Source: Candidatus Scybalocola fimicaballi (GTDB lineage: Bacteria > Bacteroidota > Bacteroidia > Bacteroidales > Paludibacteraceae). Taken from it: a stretch of 6,970 bases of DNA. Under the pieces are notes generated by a model. That model searched no databases. It was not told the origin of the DNA and saw nothing but the letters and a program-made list of their open reading frames with translations. How positions within the stretch are numbered: position 1 is the stretch's first letter; each line of letters opens with the position of its first letter. The stretch spans positions 1 to 6,970 of the forward strand of contig DCIP01000029.1 in assembly GCA_002317115.1 (NCBI GenBank). Direction: 5' to 3'. A program made the translations under genes and the position numbers. This document shows positions 1 to 5,905 of this stretch, piece by piece.

Positions 1-560
1 AGTCCGCTGGTTTTGATCTCCAATATAGGTGACGACGGTGTTAACGCGTCAAGAAGATATGTGCGGATATCACCGTTGTAGGCAGCCACCTTTATCTCTA
101 TACCCTTCTCAACGTTGACCTTGTCTCCTTCATTCCACAACTTCCCATTGACGTAGATAAAGGTTCCTGAGGTTGTGAACGACGGCACGAACGATTCTGT
201 CTTGGGTGGGAACGCTATGGCTGGATTTGCCACGTCGCCAAACGGAACGGTCACCTCTCCCCCGTCGACCTTGACACTCATCGAAAATATCTGGTTGAAT
301 GCCTGCGCCTTATCGGCTGCTTTCAGATCAACATCCGTCTCAGATACTACTTTAGAAAATGTGATTTTCTTCAAATCATCTATCGAATACGATAAATGGA
401 AAGAATGTTGATTAGGATCACTTATCATAGAGTCGACAGCCTCTATAGGAAGTGTTAACGTCTTAGCATCTTTAAAGGTCACTTTTACATCGCCCTGTCC
501 AAAACAAGGAAATGATAAAAGAGACTGTAGACAAACATAAATAGTAAAAAATCTTTTCAT
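1..560 (-). CDS. Secreted protein of unknown function, N-terminal part (C-terminus outside window)
   Basis: The frame opens with ATG at 558-560 and stays open for 186 codons to the left edge. The first residues (MKRFF, then a hydrophobic stretch to about residue 20 ending PCFGQ) look like a Sec signal peptide, so export is expected. SFPC is a poor lipobox, so a lipoprotein is less likely. The mature part reads as beta-rich: VKVTFKDAKTLTLPIEAVDS near residues 25-45, LKKITFSKV near 63-71, then two stretches (about 90-120 and 130-170) resembling small immunoglobulin-like modules of Bacteroidota surface proteins. The last visible residues (SSPILEIKTSG) recall the linker before a CotH-kinase-like domain, but that domain is not in view, so I give no function. 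It starts 37 bases after the ABC ATPase stop. I see no clean TAnnTTTG promoter in that gap, so cotranscription is plausible. Confidence 0.8.
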   Translation of the reverse strand, partial: MKRFFTIYVCLQSLLSFPCFGQGDVKVTFKDAKTLTLPIEAVDSMISDPNQHSFHLSYSIDDLKKITFSKVVSETDVDLKAADKAQAFNQIFSMSVKVDGGEVTVPFGDVANPAIAFPPKTESFVPSFTTSGTFIYVNGKLWNEGDKVNVEKGIEIKVAAYNGDIRTYLLDALTPSSPILEIKTSG

Positions 561-597
561 CTTAAAGTTGTAAAGTTTATATACTCTTATTTATTTC

Positions 598-1512
598 TTA
601 TTTTTTTGTATTCTCCAAGAATACATCCTCCATACTCTTTTCATGCTTCTTAAGAGTAAGTAGAACATTTTTCGTCTGAACAGCGTAATTGAACACCTCG
701 CTTCTGCAATCGTGATCAGAGGAGATGACGACGGTGTTCTTGGAAACCAGTTTTACTTCTGAATTAGCAACCTTCATGGCAAGATCCTTTGTATCGACGT
801 CGCTCATAAACTCAGCCTCAATCAAGAATGTGCTACTGTTTTCGCTTATGTTAGTGATATTGGTTTCAGAATCATCAGCTACGATTTTACCGTTGTTGAT
901 GATAATCACACGGTCGCAAATGGCAGATACTTCCTGCATTATATGAGTGGAAAGCATCACCGATTTCTCCTTGCCCACCTCTTTGATAAGGTTGCGCACC
1001 TCAATAATCTGGTTGGGATCCAGACCTGTAGTCGGTTCGTCAAGAATCAACACTTTTGGATCTGGAATAAGAGCTGCAGCCAAACCAACACGTTGGCGAT
1101 AACCTTTGGAAAGCATGCCTATACGCTTTCTATACTCACGAGTAAGACAAGTCTTTTCAATCATCTCGTCTACCCTATTCTTGGCATCCTCACCCTTCAA
1201 TCCATACACTCCAGCCACGAATGTGAGATACTCCTTCACATACTGCTCCGGATAGATGGGATTATGTTCAGGCAGATAACCGATAAGTCCATGCACCTTC
1301 TTTGAATCCTCGTCGACGTCGATGCCACACACCTTGACCACACCGGAATCCTTCGACAGATATCCGTTGATGATCTTCATCGTTGTGCTTTTTCCAGCAC
1401 CGTTGTTGCCAAGGAACGCCACGATCTCACCCTCTCCAATCGAAAAGTTGATATCGTCAAGCACAAGTTGGCTTCCGTATGATTTGCGTAGATTCCTTAC
1501 CTCAATAGTCAT
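598..1512 (-). CDS. gldA: GldA-like ABC transporter ATP-binding protein
   Basis: This is a complete 304-residue ABC ATPase of the DrrA/CcmA/GldA type, the cytoplasmic motor of an ABC transporter. Visible motifs are Walker A GNNGAGKST (35-43), Q-loop region GYLPEHNP (78-85, Glu in place of Gln, common in this subgroup), signature LSKGYRQRV (134-142), Walker B VLILDEP (154-160, catalytic Glu159), D-loop TGLDP and switch His190 in STH. Residues after about 220 form a C-terminal extension. The GYLPEHNP and NPIYPEQYVKEYL stretches closely match GldA as I remember it. In Flavobacterium GldA works with GldF and GldG in gliding, but non-gliding Bacteroidales also carry homologues, so gliding should not be inferred. 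No permease gene is in the window; the next gene is a secreted protein. It starts 6 bases after the RNase H stop, so translation is probably coupled. The symbol marks family resemblance only. Confidence 0.88.
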   Translation of the reverse strand: MTIEVRNLRKSYGSQLVLDDINFSIGEGEIVAFLGNNGAGKSTTMKIINGYLSKDSGVVKVCGIDVDEDSKKVHGLIGYLPEHNPIYPEQYVKEYLTFVAGVYGLKGEDAKNRVDEMIEKTCLTREYRKRIGMLSKGYRQRVGLAAALIPDPKVLILDEPTTGLDPNQIIEVRNLIKEVGKEKSVMLSTHIMQEVSAICDRVIIINNGKIVADDSETNITNISENSSTFLIEAEFMSDVDTKDLAMKVANSEVKLVSKNTVVISSDHDCRSEVFNYAVQTKNVLLTLKKHEKSMEDVFLENTKK

Positions 1513-1518
1513 AACCGA

Positions 1519-2148
1519 TTATTTTCTTCCAAAATCAGCAGGTATTTCACCCCACTCTTTGGTATTCCACTTGTAGATTTTCACCTCTGGACGTGGATTC
1601 TTTAGCCACGCCTCACTTTTGCGTATGAGTTCGAAAATCTCTCTATTCTTATCACACTCAGCAAGTTTTGTCTTACATTTTCCCTGTTTCACCCATGAAA
1701 TAGCATTCTCACTATCTGAATAGATCACCATCTCGGTGTTGGTTCTGAGCACAAGCCCAATGCCATAAACTAATGCAAGAAACTCACCTATGTTGTTGGT
1801 TCCCTTCTCAAACGGGCCGAAACGAAAAGCCTCTTTTCCCGTCGCCACCCATACGCCTCTAAACTCCATCTTGCCAGGGTTGCCACTGCATGCAGCGTCG
1901 ACAGCCAAAGCGTTTGAGATGATATTTTCTGTGGAGACGGAAGGATTCTTTCTTGCCGAGAATATATTTAGCGACGCGGGAGCACCTTTCTCGTAGGCTG
2001 CATTTGCCTCTGAGAGCGAAGTGAATTTCTTAAACTTTGCTCCGTTGAATCCCTGCACCTGAGCCTTACATTGATCCCAGTTGGTATAGATTCCAGGCTC
2101 TCTGCCAGCCCAAACCACGTAGTATTTCTCTTTTACCTCGTCGCCCAT
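1519..2148 (-). CDS. rnhA: Ribonuclease HI with N-terminal viroplasmin-type hybrid-binding domain
   Basis: This 209-residue protein should cleave the RNA strand of RNA:DNA hybrids in the cytoplasm. Residues 9-52 (YYVVWAGREPGIY... through FTSLSEANAAY) form the caulimovirus-viroplasmin-type domain that binds hybrids in eukaryotic RNase H1 and in Bacillus halodurans RNase H. A short linker leads to the RNase H fold at about 80-209. All four catalytic acids are present: Asp84 (VDAACSGNPG), Glu122 (NNIGEF), Asp145 (YSDSENA) and Asp205 (WGEIPADFGRK). The C-terminal WGEIxAD(Y/F)GRK ending matches the B. halodurans type, so the enzyme is expected to be active. It begins at ATG 2146-2148, 12 bases after the M20 stop, and ends 6 bases before the ABC ATPase start, consistent with one transcript. 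It shares no obvious pathway with either neighbour. Confidence 0.93.
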   Translation of the reverse strand: MGDEVKEKYYVVWAGREPGIYTNWDQCKAQVQGFNGAKFKKFTSLSEANAAYEKGAPASLNIFSARKNPSVSTENIISNALAVDAACSGNPGKMEFRGVWVATGKEAFRFGPFEKGTNNIGEFLALVYGIGLVLRTNTEMVIYSDSENAISWVKQGKCKTKLAECDKNREIFELIRKSEAWLKNPRPEVKIYKWNTKEWGEIPADFGRK

Positions 2149-2160
2149 CCGATTCTCAAA

Positions 2161-3222
2161 TTAATCAATCTTAAGGCCGTCAAGCAATTCCACATACATA
2201 TCGATTGCCTCCTCAATCTCACTCTCCACGATATACTCGTCAGCAGTGTGTGAGCGGGAAGAATTGCCCGGACCAAATTTGACACTTGGAAAACGCATCA
2301 AAGCCTGGTCGGATAGAGTAGGAGATCCAAACAAATCTCTACCCATACTCTTGATTTTCTTCACGATAGGATGCTCCACCGAGATAGATGATGAAGAAAG
2401 ACGGAATGATCTCGCCTTAATCTCCGACTGCAGTTGCTTCTGCAGAATCTCAAAAATCTCCTCGTTGGAATAACACTCGTTGGAACGGATATCCACCACG
2501 AATGTGCAGGCGTCTGGAATGACATTATGCTGTGTGCCAGCGTTGATCATAGTGGTAGTCCACTTCACAGGACCAAGCAGATCTGTCTGCTTTGGCAACA
2601 CATTATCCTTAATCCACTCAATATCTTTGATTGCCTTGTAGATAGCATTGTCTCCTTCGTTTCTTGCAGCGTGGCCAGCCTTACCGTGGGCAGTGCAGTC
2701 GAGCACCATCAAACCCTTTTCAGCCACAGCCGCATGCATACCTGTTGGCTCACCGACAATAGCGACGTCGATCTTAGGAAGAACAGTCAACAATTTCTCC
2801 ATACCATTCTTACCTGAAACCTCCTCCTCAGCAGAGGCAGCGTAGATAAGATTGTATGGCTGCTCCTTCTTTGATAGCATAGAGAAAGCGTAAAGCAACG
2901 AGACAAGTGAAGCACCGTCGTCGTTAGTGCCAAGACCATAGATCTTGCCATTCTCATGAGTATCCTTATGAGGCTCGTGCTGCCAACCGTTGACTGGCTT
3001 GACAGTGTCTATATGAGCGTTAAGTAAGAGGGTAGGGCGGTCGGCATTGTAGAAGTCCGACTGAATCCAGATATTATTGTCAAGACGGTTGGTCTTGTAA
3101 CCCATCGTCTTCTCTATATGCTGCTGCAAAAAGTCAGCCTTTGCCGTTTCGTCTCTGCTATATGCTGGAATACGAATAAGTTGGCAAAGCAAGTCGATTG
3201 CGTCTCTCTTTAGTTTTTGCAT
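2161..3222 (-). CDS. M20 family metallohydrolase, probable N-acyl-ornithine deacylase (ArgE'-like)
   Basis: A complete di-zinc M20 amidohydrolase of 353 residues from ATG 3220-3222. The frame also opens 6 codons earlier at a TTG (3238-3240), but that codon sits about where transcription should start, just after the TATCTTTG box, so ATG is preferred. In TTG-based numbering (subtract 6 for ATG) the key residues are His76 and Asp78 in LNAHIDTV, bridging Asp107 in GLGTNDDGA, catalytic Glu139 and metal ligand Glu140 in SAEEEVSG, Glu164 in VGEPT, dimer-contributed His190 in GHAA, and His331 in SRSHTADEY. From memory the sequence is very close to Bacteroides ArgE' proteins. Members of that group are proposed to desuccinylate N-succinyl-ornithine in the variant arginine pathway. 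No other arg gene is visible, so the substrate is inferred; a dipeptidase or acetylornithine deacetylase is possible. It probably heads the operon with rnhA and the ABC ATPase. Confidence 0.88.
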   Translation of the reverse strand: MQKLKRDAIDLLCQLIRIPAYSRDETAKADFLQQHIEKTMGYKTNRLDNNIWIQSDFYNADRPTLLLNAHIDTVKPVNGWQHEPHKDTHENGKIYGLGTNDDGASLVSLLYAFSMLSKKEQPYNLIYAASAEEEVSGKNGMEKLLTVLPKIDVAIVGEPTGMHAAVAEKGLMVLDCTAHGKAGHAARNEGDNAIYKAIKDIEWIKDNVLPKQTDLLGPVKWTTTMINAGTQHNVIPDACTFVVDIRSNECYSNEEIFEILQKQLQSEIKARSFRLSSSSISVEHPIVKKIKSMGRDLFGSPTLSDQALMRFPSVKFGPGNSSRSHTADEYIVESEIEEAIDMYVELLDGLKID

Positions 3223-3242
3223 TGTAATTGGAATTTGCAATG

Positions 3243-3273
3243 CAAAGATAGGGATTTATATTATTCCTCGCAA
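3243..3273 (-). promoter_or_regulatory. Bacteroidota-type promoter of the M20-rnhA-ABC operon
   Basis: On the minus strand TTG (3273-3271), a 20-base spacer and TATCTTTG (3250-3243, followed by CA) match the primary-sigma consensus TTTG-N19-21-TAnnTTTG. The -33 part lies inside the last codons of the TolC gene. Transcription should start near 3236, giving a leader of about 14 bases to ATG 3222. A 6-bp palindrome TTTGCA-T-TGCAAA (3234-3246) overlaps the -7 box; it may be chance. Confidence 0.7.
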
Positions 3274-4415
3274 TAAACAGATACCTTCAGCAGCGCTTTG
3301 TTTAGTTCCTTTATCTGTTCAAGGTAGGTTTTATTGTTGTCGAACCAAGTATGGCACATGGTAGCGTATTCAATTTCAGTGATTCGTCCACTATCCAACG
3401 ACTTCTTAAGAAGTTGCAACGACTGGTTGAACATATCCTTGTCGTACATGCTTGTAAGCTTAACCAACTCCTCCAAACGGTTCAACTCATTGCTGATAGA
3501 CGCGTCAAGTTCAGCCGCACGCTGATGAAGTTCAAGGTTGGCGACGGTGCTCTCAGCCTGCACCAACTGTTTCTTACCCTTTGCCGAGAAGATAGGAATA
3601 GATGAACCCACCACGAATCCGTGAGCTGTCTCTCCTGCCTTAGTCATCTTGTAGCCAGCAGACAAGTTGGGATGCGACTCAGCCTTAGCCACCTTCATCT
3701 GCTGGGCGTTGATCTCAGCCTCAACAGCAATCAGTTCCTCCATCAAAGTCGATTTTCTGCTGCACTCCTTCAAATCCTTTGGATATTCTTTGTCTGTGAT
3801 CTTAATCGACGTGTTATTGCCAAGCAAAGCATTAAGCTGCAAATAATTCTCACTGAGTGTGCGACGTGTGTTGCTATAGTTGGAGAAAGCAGTGATCATC
3901 TCCACCTGACCATCGTTGACCTCAAGAATATTGTACTTTCCCTCGTCTAATCCCTTTTTCAATTTATCATAGTTGACGCGGGACATCTCGTAACGCATGG
4001 AATCCATCTCCATCATCTGATTGAGATAGACAATCTCCGCACAGATATCGTAAGCCGACGCTATAACCTCCCTACGTGTGATTTCATACTCCAGAGAGTC
4101 GCGCTTGTAAGCAAGTTTCTCAGCCTTCTTCATTCTCGCATATTTGGTAGGGAAGGCAAACTCCTGGCTGACAACAAGTTCCATCTCATTGGCACTACCT
4201 GGAGCCATAAGCTGATATTCCACCGTCGGATCATCGAGATTACGTTCAGTACGCATCGAAACCTGATTGCCCTCTATTTTGGCACGTGCAATCTGGATTT
4301 GCGGGTTGTAATTGTCGAGTGCAACCACTACCTCTTTGAACGCCATTTCCTTTGCTGCCACTGAAAATGAGGCAGTTATTACGAATGAAAATAAACTTAC
4401 TAAAATACGTCTCAT
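3261..4415 (-). CDS. TolC-family outer membrane efflux channel (CzcC/CusC-like)
   Basis: The protein of 384 residues from ATG 4413-4415 should form the trimeric outer-membrane exit duct of a tripartite RND efflux pump. MRRILVSLFSF... ending SVAA (about residues 1-21) is a clear Sec signal peptide. It starts exactly at this ATG, which argues against the in-frame TTG at 4428-4430. The mature protein is long amphipathic helix: AFKEVVVALDNYNPQIQIARAKIEGN (the usual NP...A element near residue 37), SQEFAFPTK near 83-91 (compare the Q-x-F-x-FP element of CzcC-like proteins), then a second OEP repeat from about 215. At 384 residues it is somewhat shorter than the 410-450 usual for the family, with no sign of a frameshift. 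The likely partner is the RND pump whose gene ends at 5906, now separated by an unrelated ATPase gene. No membrane-fusion protein gene is visible. The gene has its own promoter. Confidence 0.88.
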   Translation of the reverse strand: MRRILVSLFSFVITASFSVAAKEMAFKEVVVALDNYNPQIQIARAKIEGNQVSMRTERNLDDPTVEYQLMAPGSANEMELVVSQEFAFPTKYARMKKAEKLAYKRDSLEYEITRREVIASAYDICAEIVYLNQMMEMDSMRYEMSRVNYDKLKKGLDEGKYNILEVNDGQVEMITAFSNYSNTRRTLSENYLQLNALLGNNTSIKITDKEYPKDLKECSRKSTLMEELIAVEAEINAQQMKVAKAESHPNLSAGYKMTKAGETAHGFVVGSSIPIFSAKGKKQLVQAESTVANLELHQRAAELDASISNELNRLEELVKLTSMYDKDMFNQSLQLLKKSLDSGRITEIEYATMCHTWFDNNKTYLEQIKELNKALLKVSVYCEE

Positions 4416-4439
4416 TGTTTCAAAATGCAATACTAATTG

Positions 4440-4489
4440 TTGGGTATTCTTTCGGCTGCAAAATTACTGCCCCGATACCAAATACCCAA
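4440..4489. repeat. 9-bp inverted repeat framing the TolC promoter
   Basis: TTGGGTATT at 4440-4448 and its perfect complement AATACCCAA at 4481-4489 are 32 bases apart. One arm overlaps the -33 element and the other falls just past the predicted start of transcription. Because one arm lies upstream of that start, the pair cannot fold in this promoter's own RNA. A DNA operator fits better than an RNA hairpin. No regulator gene is adjacent. Confidence 0.55.
4459..4489 (-). promoter_or_regulatory. Bacteroidota-type promoter of the TolC-family gene
   Basis: On the minus strand TTG (4489-4487), a 20-base spacer and TAATTTTG (4466-4459, followed by CA) fit the Bacteroidota consensus. Transcription should start near 4452, leaving a leader of about 36 bases before ATG 4415. 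The promoter is framed by a 9-bp inverted repeat, and its -33/spacer region carries three GGTATnn heptamers, so control by a DNA-binding protein is plausible. Confidence 0.7.
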
Positions 4490-4493
4490 TACC
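4473..4493 (-). repeat. Three tandem GGTATnn heptamers in the TolC promoter
   Basis: On the minus strand GGTATTG (4493-4487), GGTATTT (4486-4480) and GGTATCG (4479-4473) follow each other without gaps, a 7-base period over 21 bases. They cover the -33 element and part of the spacer. The middle copy and the end of the first make up one arm of the inverted repeat at 4440-4489. Confidence 0.5.
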
Positions 4494-4523
4494 TAAAAAT
4501 GATGATTAAGCTTTTATCAGTAA

Positions 4524-4546
4524 AAATGCACTCACACAGTGCATTT
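4524..4546 (-). terminator. Hairpin terminator after the DUF4143 ATPase gene
   Basis: AAATGCACT (4524-4532) and AGTGCATTT (4538-4546) form a perfect 9-bp stem with a 5-base loop. Read on the minus strand the core stem TGCACT/AGTGCA is followed by TTTTTA, the form of an intrinsic terminator. It lies 31 bases past the ATPase stop and before the TolC promoter, so it should isolate the two genes. The stem is only moderately GC-rich, so efficiency is uncertain. Confidence 0.6.
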
Positions 4547-4577
4547 AAATTAAGATAATATTCCTTTCATTAAATCT

Positions 4578-5783
4578 CTACGACAAAAACTCAGATATTG
4601 GTACCACCTTTATCATCTTACCATCAATCTCAAAAAAGTCTGTTTGATCCATGGTCACTATGTATCCTTCTTCAAGATTATAGGCTATCAAAGCTTCAAG
4701 TAGTCCATTTATTTCTCTGTTTCTATTATCAGCGTCAAGTGTCATACAGACCTGGATTGCTCTTATCACAGAATCGTTTTCAAGTACCACAAAGTCGCAT
4801 TCTCCTTTTCCTTTGTGATAGCATATATCCTTATATTTTCTGCGTATTTCGCAGTAAACCATATTCTCCAACTTATGACCAATATCTGCAGTTAATTTTG
4901 CGACGTTACAATTTACTAAACCCAAGTCTACAGCATAGATTTTTTTTGGGTTTATACTTTGCTTTTTGACAGAGTAGTCGAATTTAGGCACAAATGAGAA
5001 GAGATAGCATTGTTCCAAATAAGATATATACTCTAAGATAGTAGTGACTGAACTTATACCAGAAGGTTCTTTCAATTTACTTGCAGAAGTAAGATTTCCA
5101 ATATTGGACATTAAGTACGTGGTAAGTCTACGCAAGGAACGTAAGTCACGGATATTGTAACGTACTGCCACATCTCGTGTCAAAATATCATCCATCAATG
5201 CTCTCAGTATTTCGGGATTTTTTGATTTCAAATATTCCGGAAATCCTCCTAATTCCAAGTATTGTTCTATAGATTCCCTGTTTTTCTCAAGTCCCATCAA
5301 TTTGCAAAACTCTAAAAAGGAGAATGGAAATAACTCATAATTTACATGGCGACCAGTAAGACTTGTTCCTAGCTCACGACTAAGAAGCGACGCATTGGAT
5401 CCAGTAATGTACACTTTATATTCCTGTTCTAATTTCTGTCTTACATATCGTTCCCATCCTTTCACTACTTGAATTTCATCAAACACAAGTATCTGAGACT
5501 TTTTTTCACTAATCACCATATCAAGTTTTTGAAAATCAGATATTTCAAAATCAAATAGTCTAGGATCATCAAAATTTACAAATGTAAGAGTATCTATATT
5601 TTGATTAAGAAGTAATTTTAACAATGTGCTTTTGCCACATCGTCTGATTCCAGACACTATCAATGCGAAATTATCTATATAGGAAACCTCTTCTAATGCA
5701 GTGCGTGTTATTTCTCCTTTATCACGCTTAAGTATATCTTGTTGTTCAACAACTATTCTTTTCAAATCATCTAACTGTATCAT
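4578..5783 (-). CDS. Stand-alone ATPase, AAA_14 plus DUF4143 family
   Basis: 401 residues from ATG 5781-5783. An in-frame TTG at 5808-5810 lies upstream of the -7 box and cannot be in the mRNA from that promoter. In ATG numbering Walker A is GIRRCGKST (45-53), Walker B ILVFDEIQ (about 98-105), sensor-like YITGSNA (125-131) and SLTGR (141-145). This order is typical of the AAA_14 (PF13173) fold. The C-terminal third fits DUF4143 (PF13635), with a PD-(D/E)xK-like pattern: Glu306 in HKLENMVYCEI, Asp330 in GECDFVV, then Gln-Val-Cys (344-346) where an active nuclease would have Glu-x-Lys. These proteins are common, often in many copies, in Bacteroidales; as far as I know their role is not settled. 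The gene is AT-rich (spot counts of 60 bases: 22, 14 and 23 G+C, against 32 and 34 in the flanking efflux genes). With its own promoter, terminator and repeat cluster it looks like an acquired cassette between the RND and TolC genes. Confidence 0.87.
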   Translation of the reverse strand: MIQLDDLKRIVVEQQDILKRDKGEITRTALEEVSYIDNFALIVSGIRRCGKSTLLKLLLNQNIDTLTFVNFDDPRLFDFEISDFQKLDMVISEKKSQILVFDEIQVVKGWERYVRQKLEQEYKVYITGSNASLLSRELGTSLTGRHVNYELFPFSFLEFCKLMGLEKNRESIEQYLELGGFPEYLKSKNPEILRALMDDILTRDVAVRYNIRDLRSLRRLTTYLMSNIGNLTSASKLKEPSGISSVTTILEYISYLEQCYLFSFVPKFDYSVKKQSINPKKIYAVDLGLVNCNVAKLTADIGHKLENMVYCEIRRKYKDICYHKGKGECDFVVLENDSVIRAIQVCMTLDADNRNREINGLLEALIAYNLEEGYIVTMDQTDFFEIDGKMIKVVPISEFLS

Positions 5784-5799
5784 AACAAATAATTTTCTG

Positions 5800-5832
5800 C
5801 AAATATACAAAAGTTTCCATTAGCAATGGAAA
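5800..5832 (-). promoter_or_regulatory. Promoter of the DUF4143 ATPase gene
   Basis: On the minus strand TATATTTG (5807-5800, followed by CA) is an exact TAnnTTTG box. The best -33 candidate is TTTC (5832-5829) with a 21-base spacer, one base off TTTG. Transcription should start near 5793, about 10 bases before ATG 5783. The 13-bp inverted repeat fills the whole -33 and spacer region. Confidence 0.65.
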
Positions 5833-5860
5833 CTTTTATTCATTACTAATGGAAACTTTT
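5809..5860. repeat. 13-bp inverted repeat plus a third copy of one arm, at the ATPase promoter
   Basis: AAAAGTTTCCATT (5809-5821) and AATGGAAACTTTT (5825-5837) are perfect complements around a 3-base centre. The second arm recurs exactly at 5848-5860, 23 bases on. With flanks the two same-direction copies (5820-5838 and 5843-5861) agree at 17 of 19 positions. The dyad ends 1 base from the -7 box. It may be an operator for autoregulation, or it may act as a hairpin terminator in RNA reading through from the RND gene, since a minus-strand TTTTG ends the stem. Confidence 0.85.
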
Positions 5861-5878
5861 ACAAGATCCTTTCTATCT

Positions 5879-5895
5879 CCTCCCTTAAAGGGAGG
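5879..5895. terminator. GC-rich hairpin just after the RND gene
   Basis: CCTCCC (5879-5884) pairs with GGGAGG (5890-5895) around TTAAA, extendable to 8 bp. It lies 10 bases past the RND stop codon. The T-run (CTTTTAG) follows on the plus strand; on the minus strand the stem is preceded by AAAAG and followed by AGATAG. It is therefore a poor classical terminator for the RND gene itself. It may stabilise the 3' end or act with the hairpin at 5809-5837. Confidence 0.45.
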
Positions 5896-5905
5896 CTTTT
5901 AGTCT

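Noticed and set aside
175..411. Plus-strand open frame within the secreted-protein region
   Set aside because: It is antisense to a continuous minus-strand frame with a signal peptide and has no recognisable protein features.
561..597. Promoter for the secreted protein in the 37-base gap
   Set aside because: AT-rich, but I find no clean TAnnTTTG box with a spaced TTG/TTTG.
943..1305. Plus-strand open frame of 120 codons
   Set aside because: Exactly opposite the conserved core of the ABC ATPase; a shadow of its codon use.
5809..5860. CRISPR-like array
   Set aside because: Only three 13-base copies, one inverted, with spacings of 3 and 10 bases; no array structure and no cas genes.
4562..5873. 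TCCTTTC at 4562-4568 and 5867-5873 as a target-site duplication around the ATPase cassette
   Set aside because: Seven pyrimidine-rich bases recur easily by chance, the left copy lies before the terminator and not outside it, and no transposase or terminal inverted repeats accompany them.
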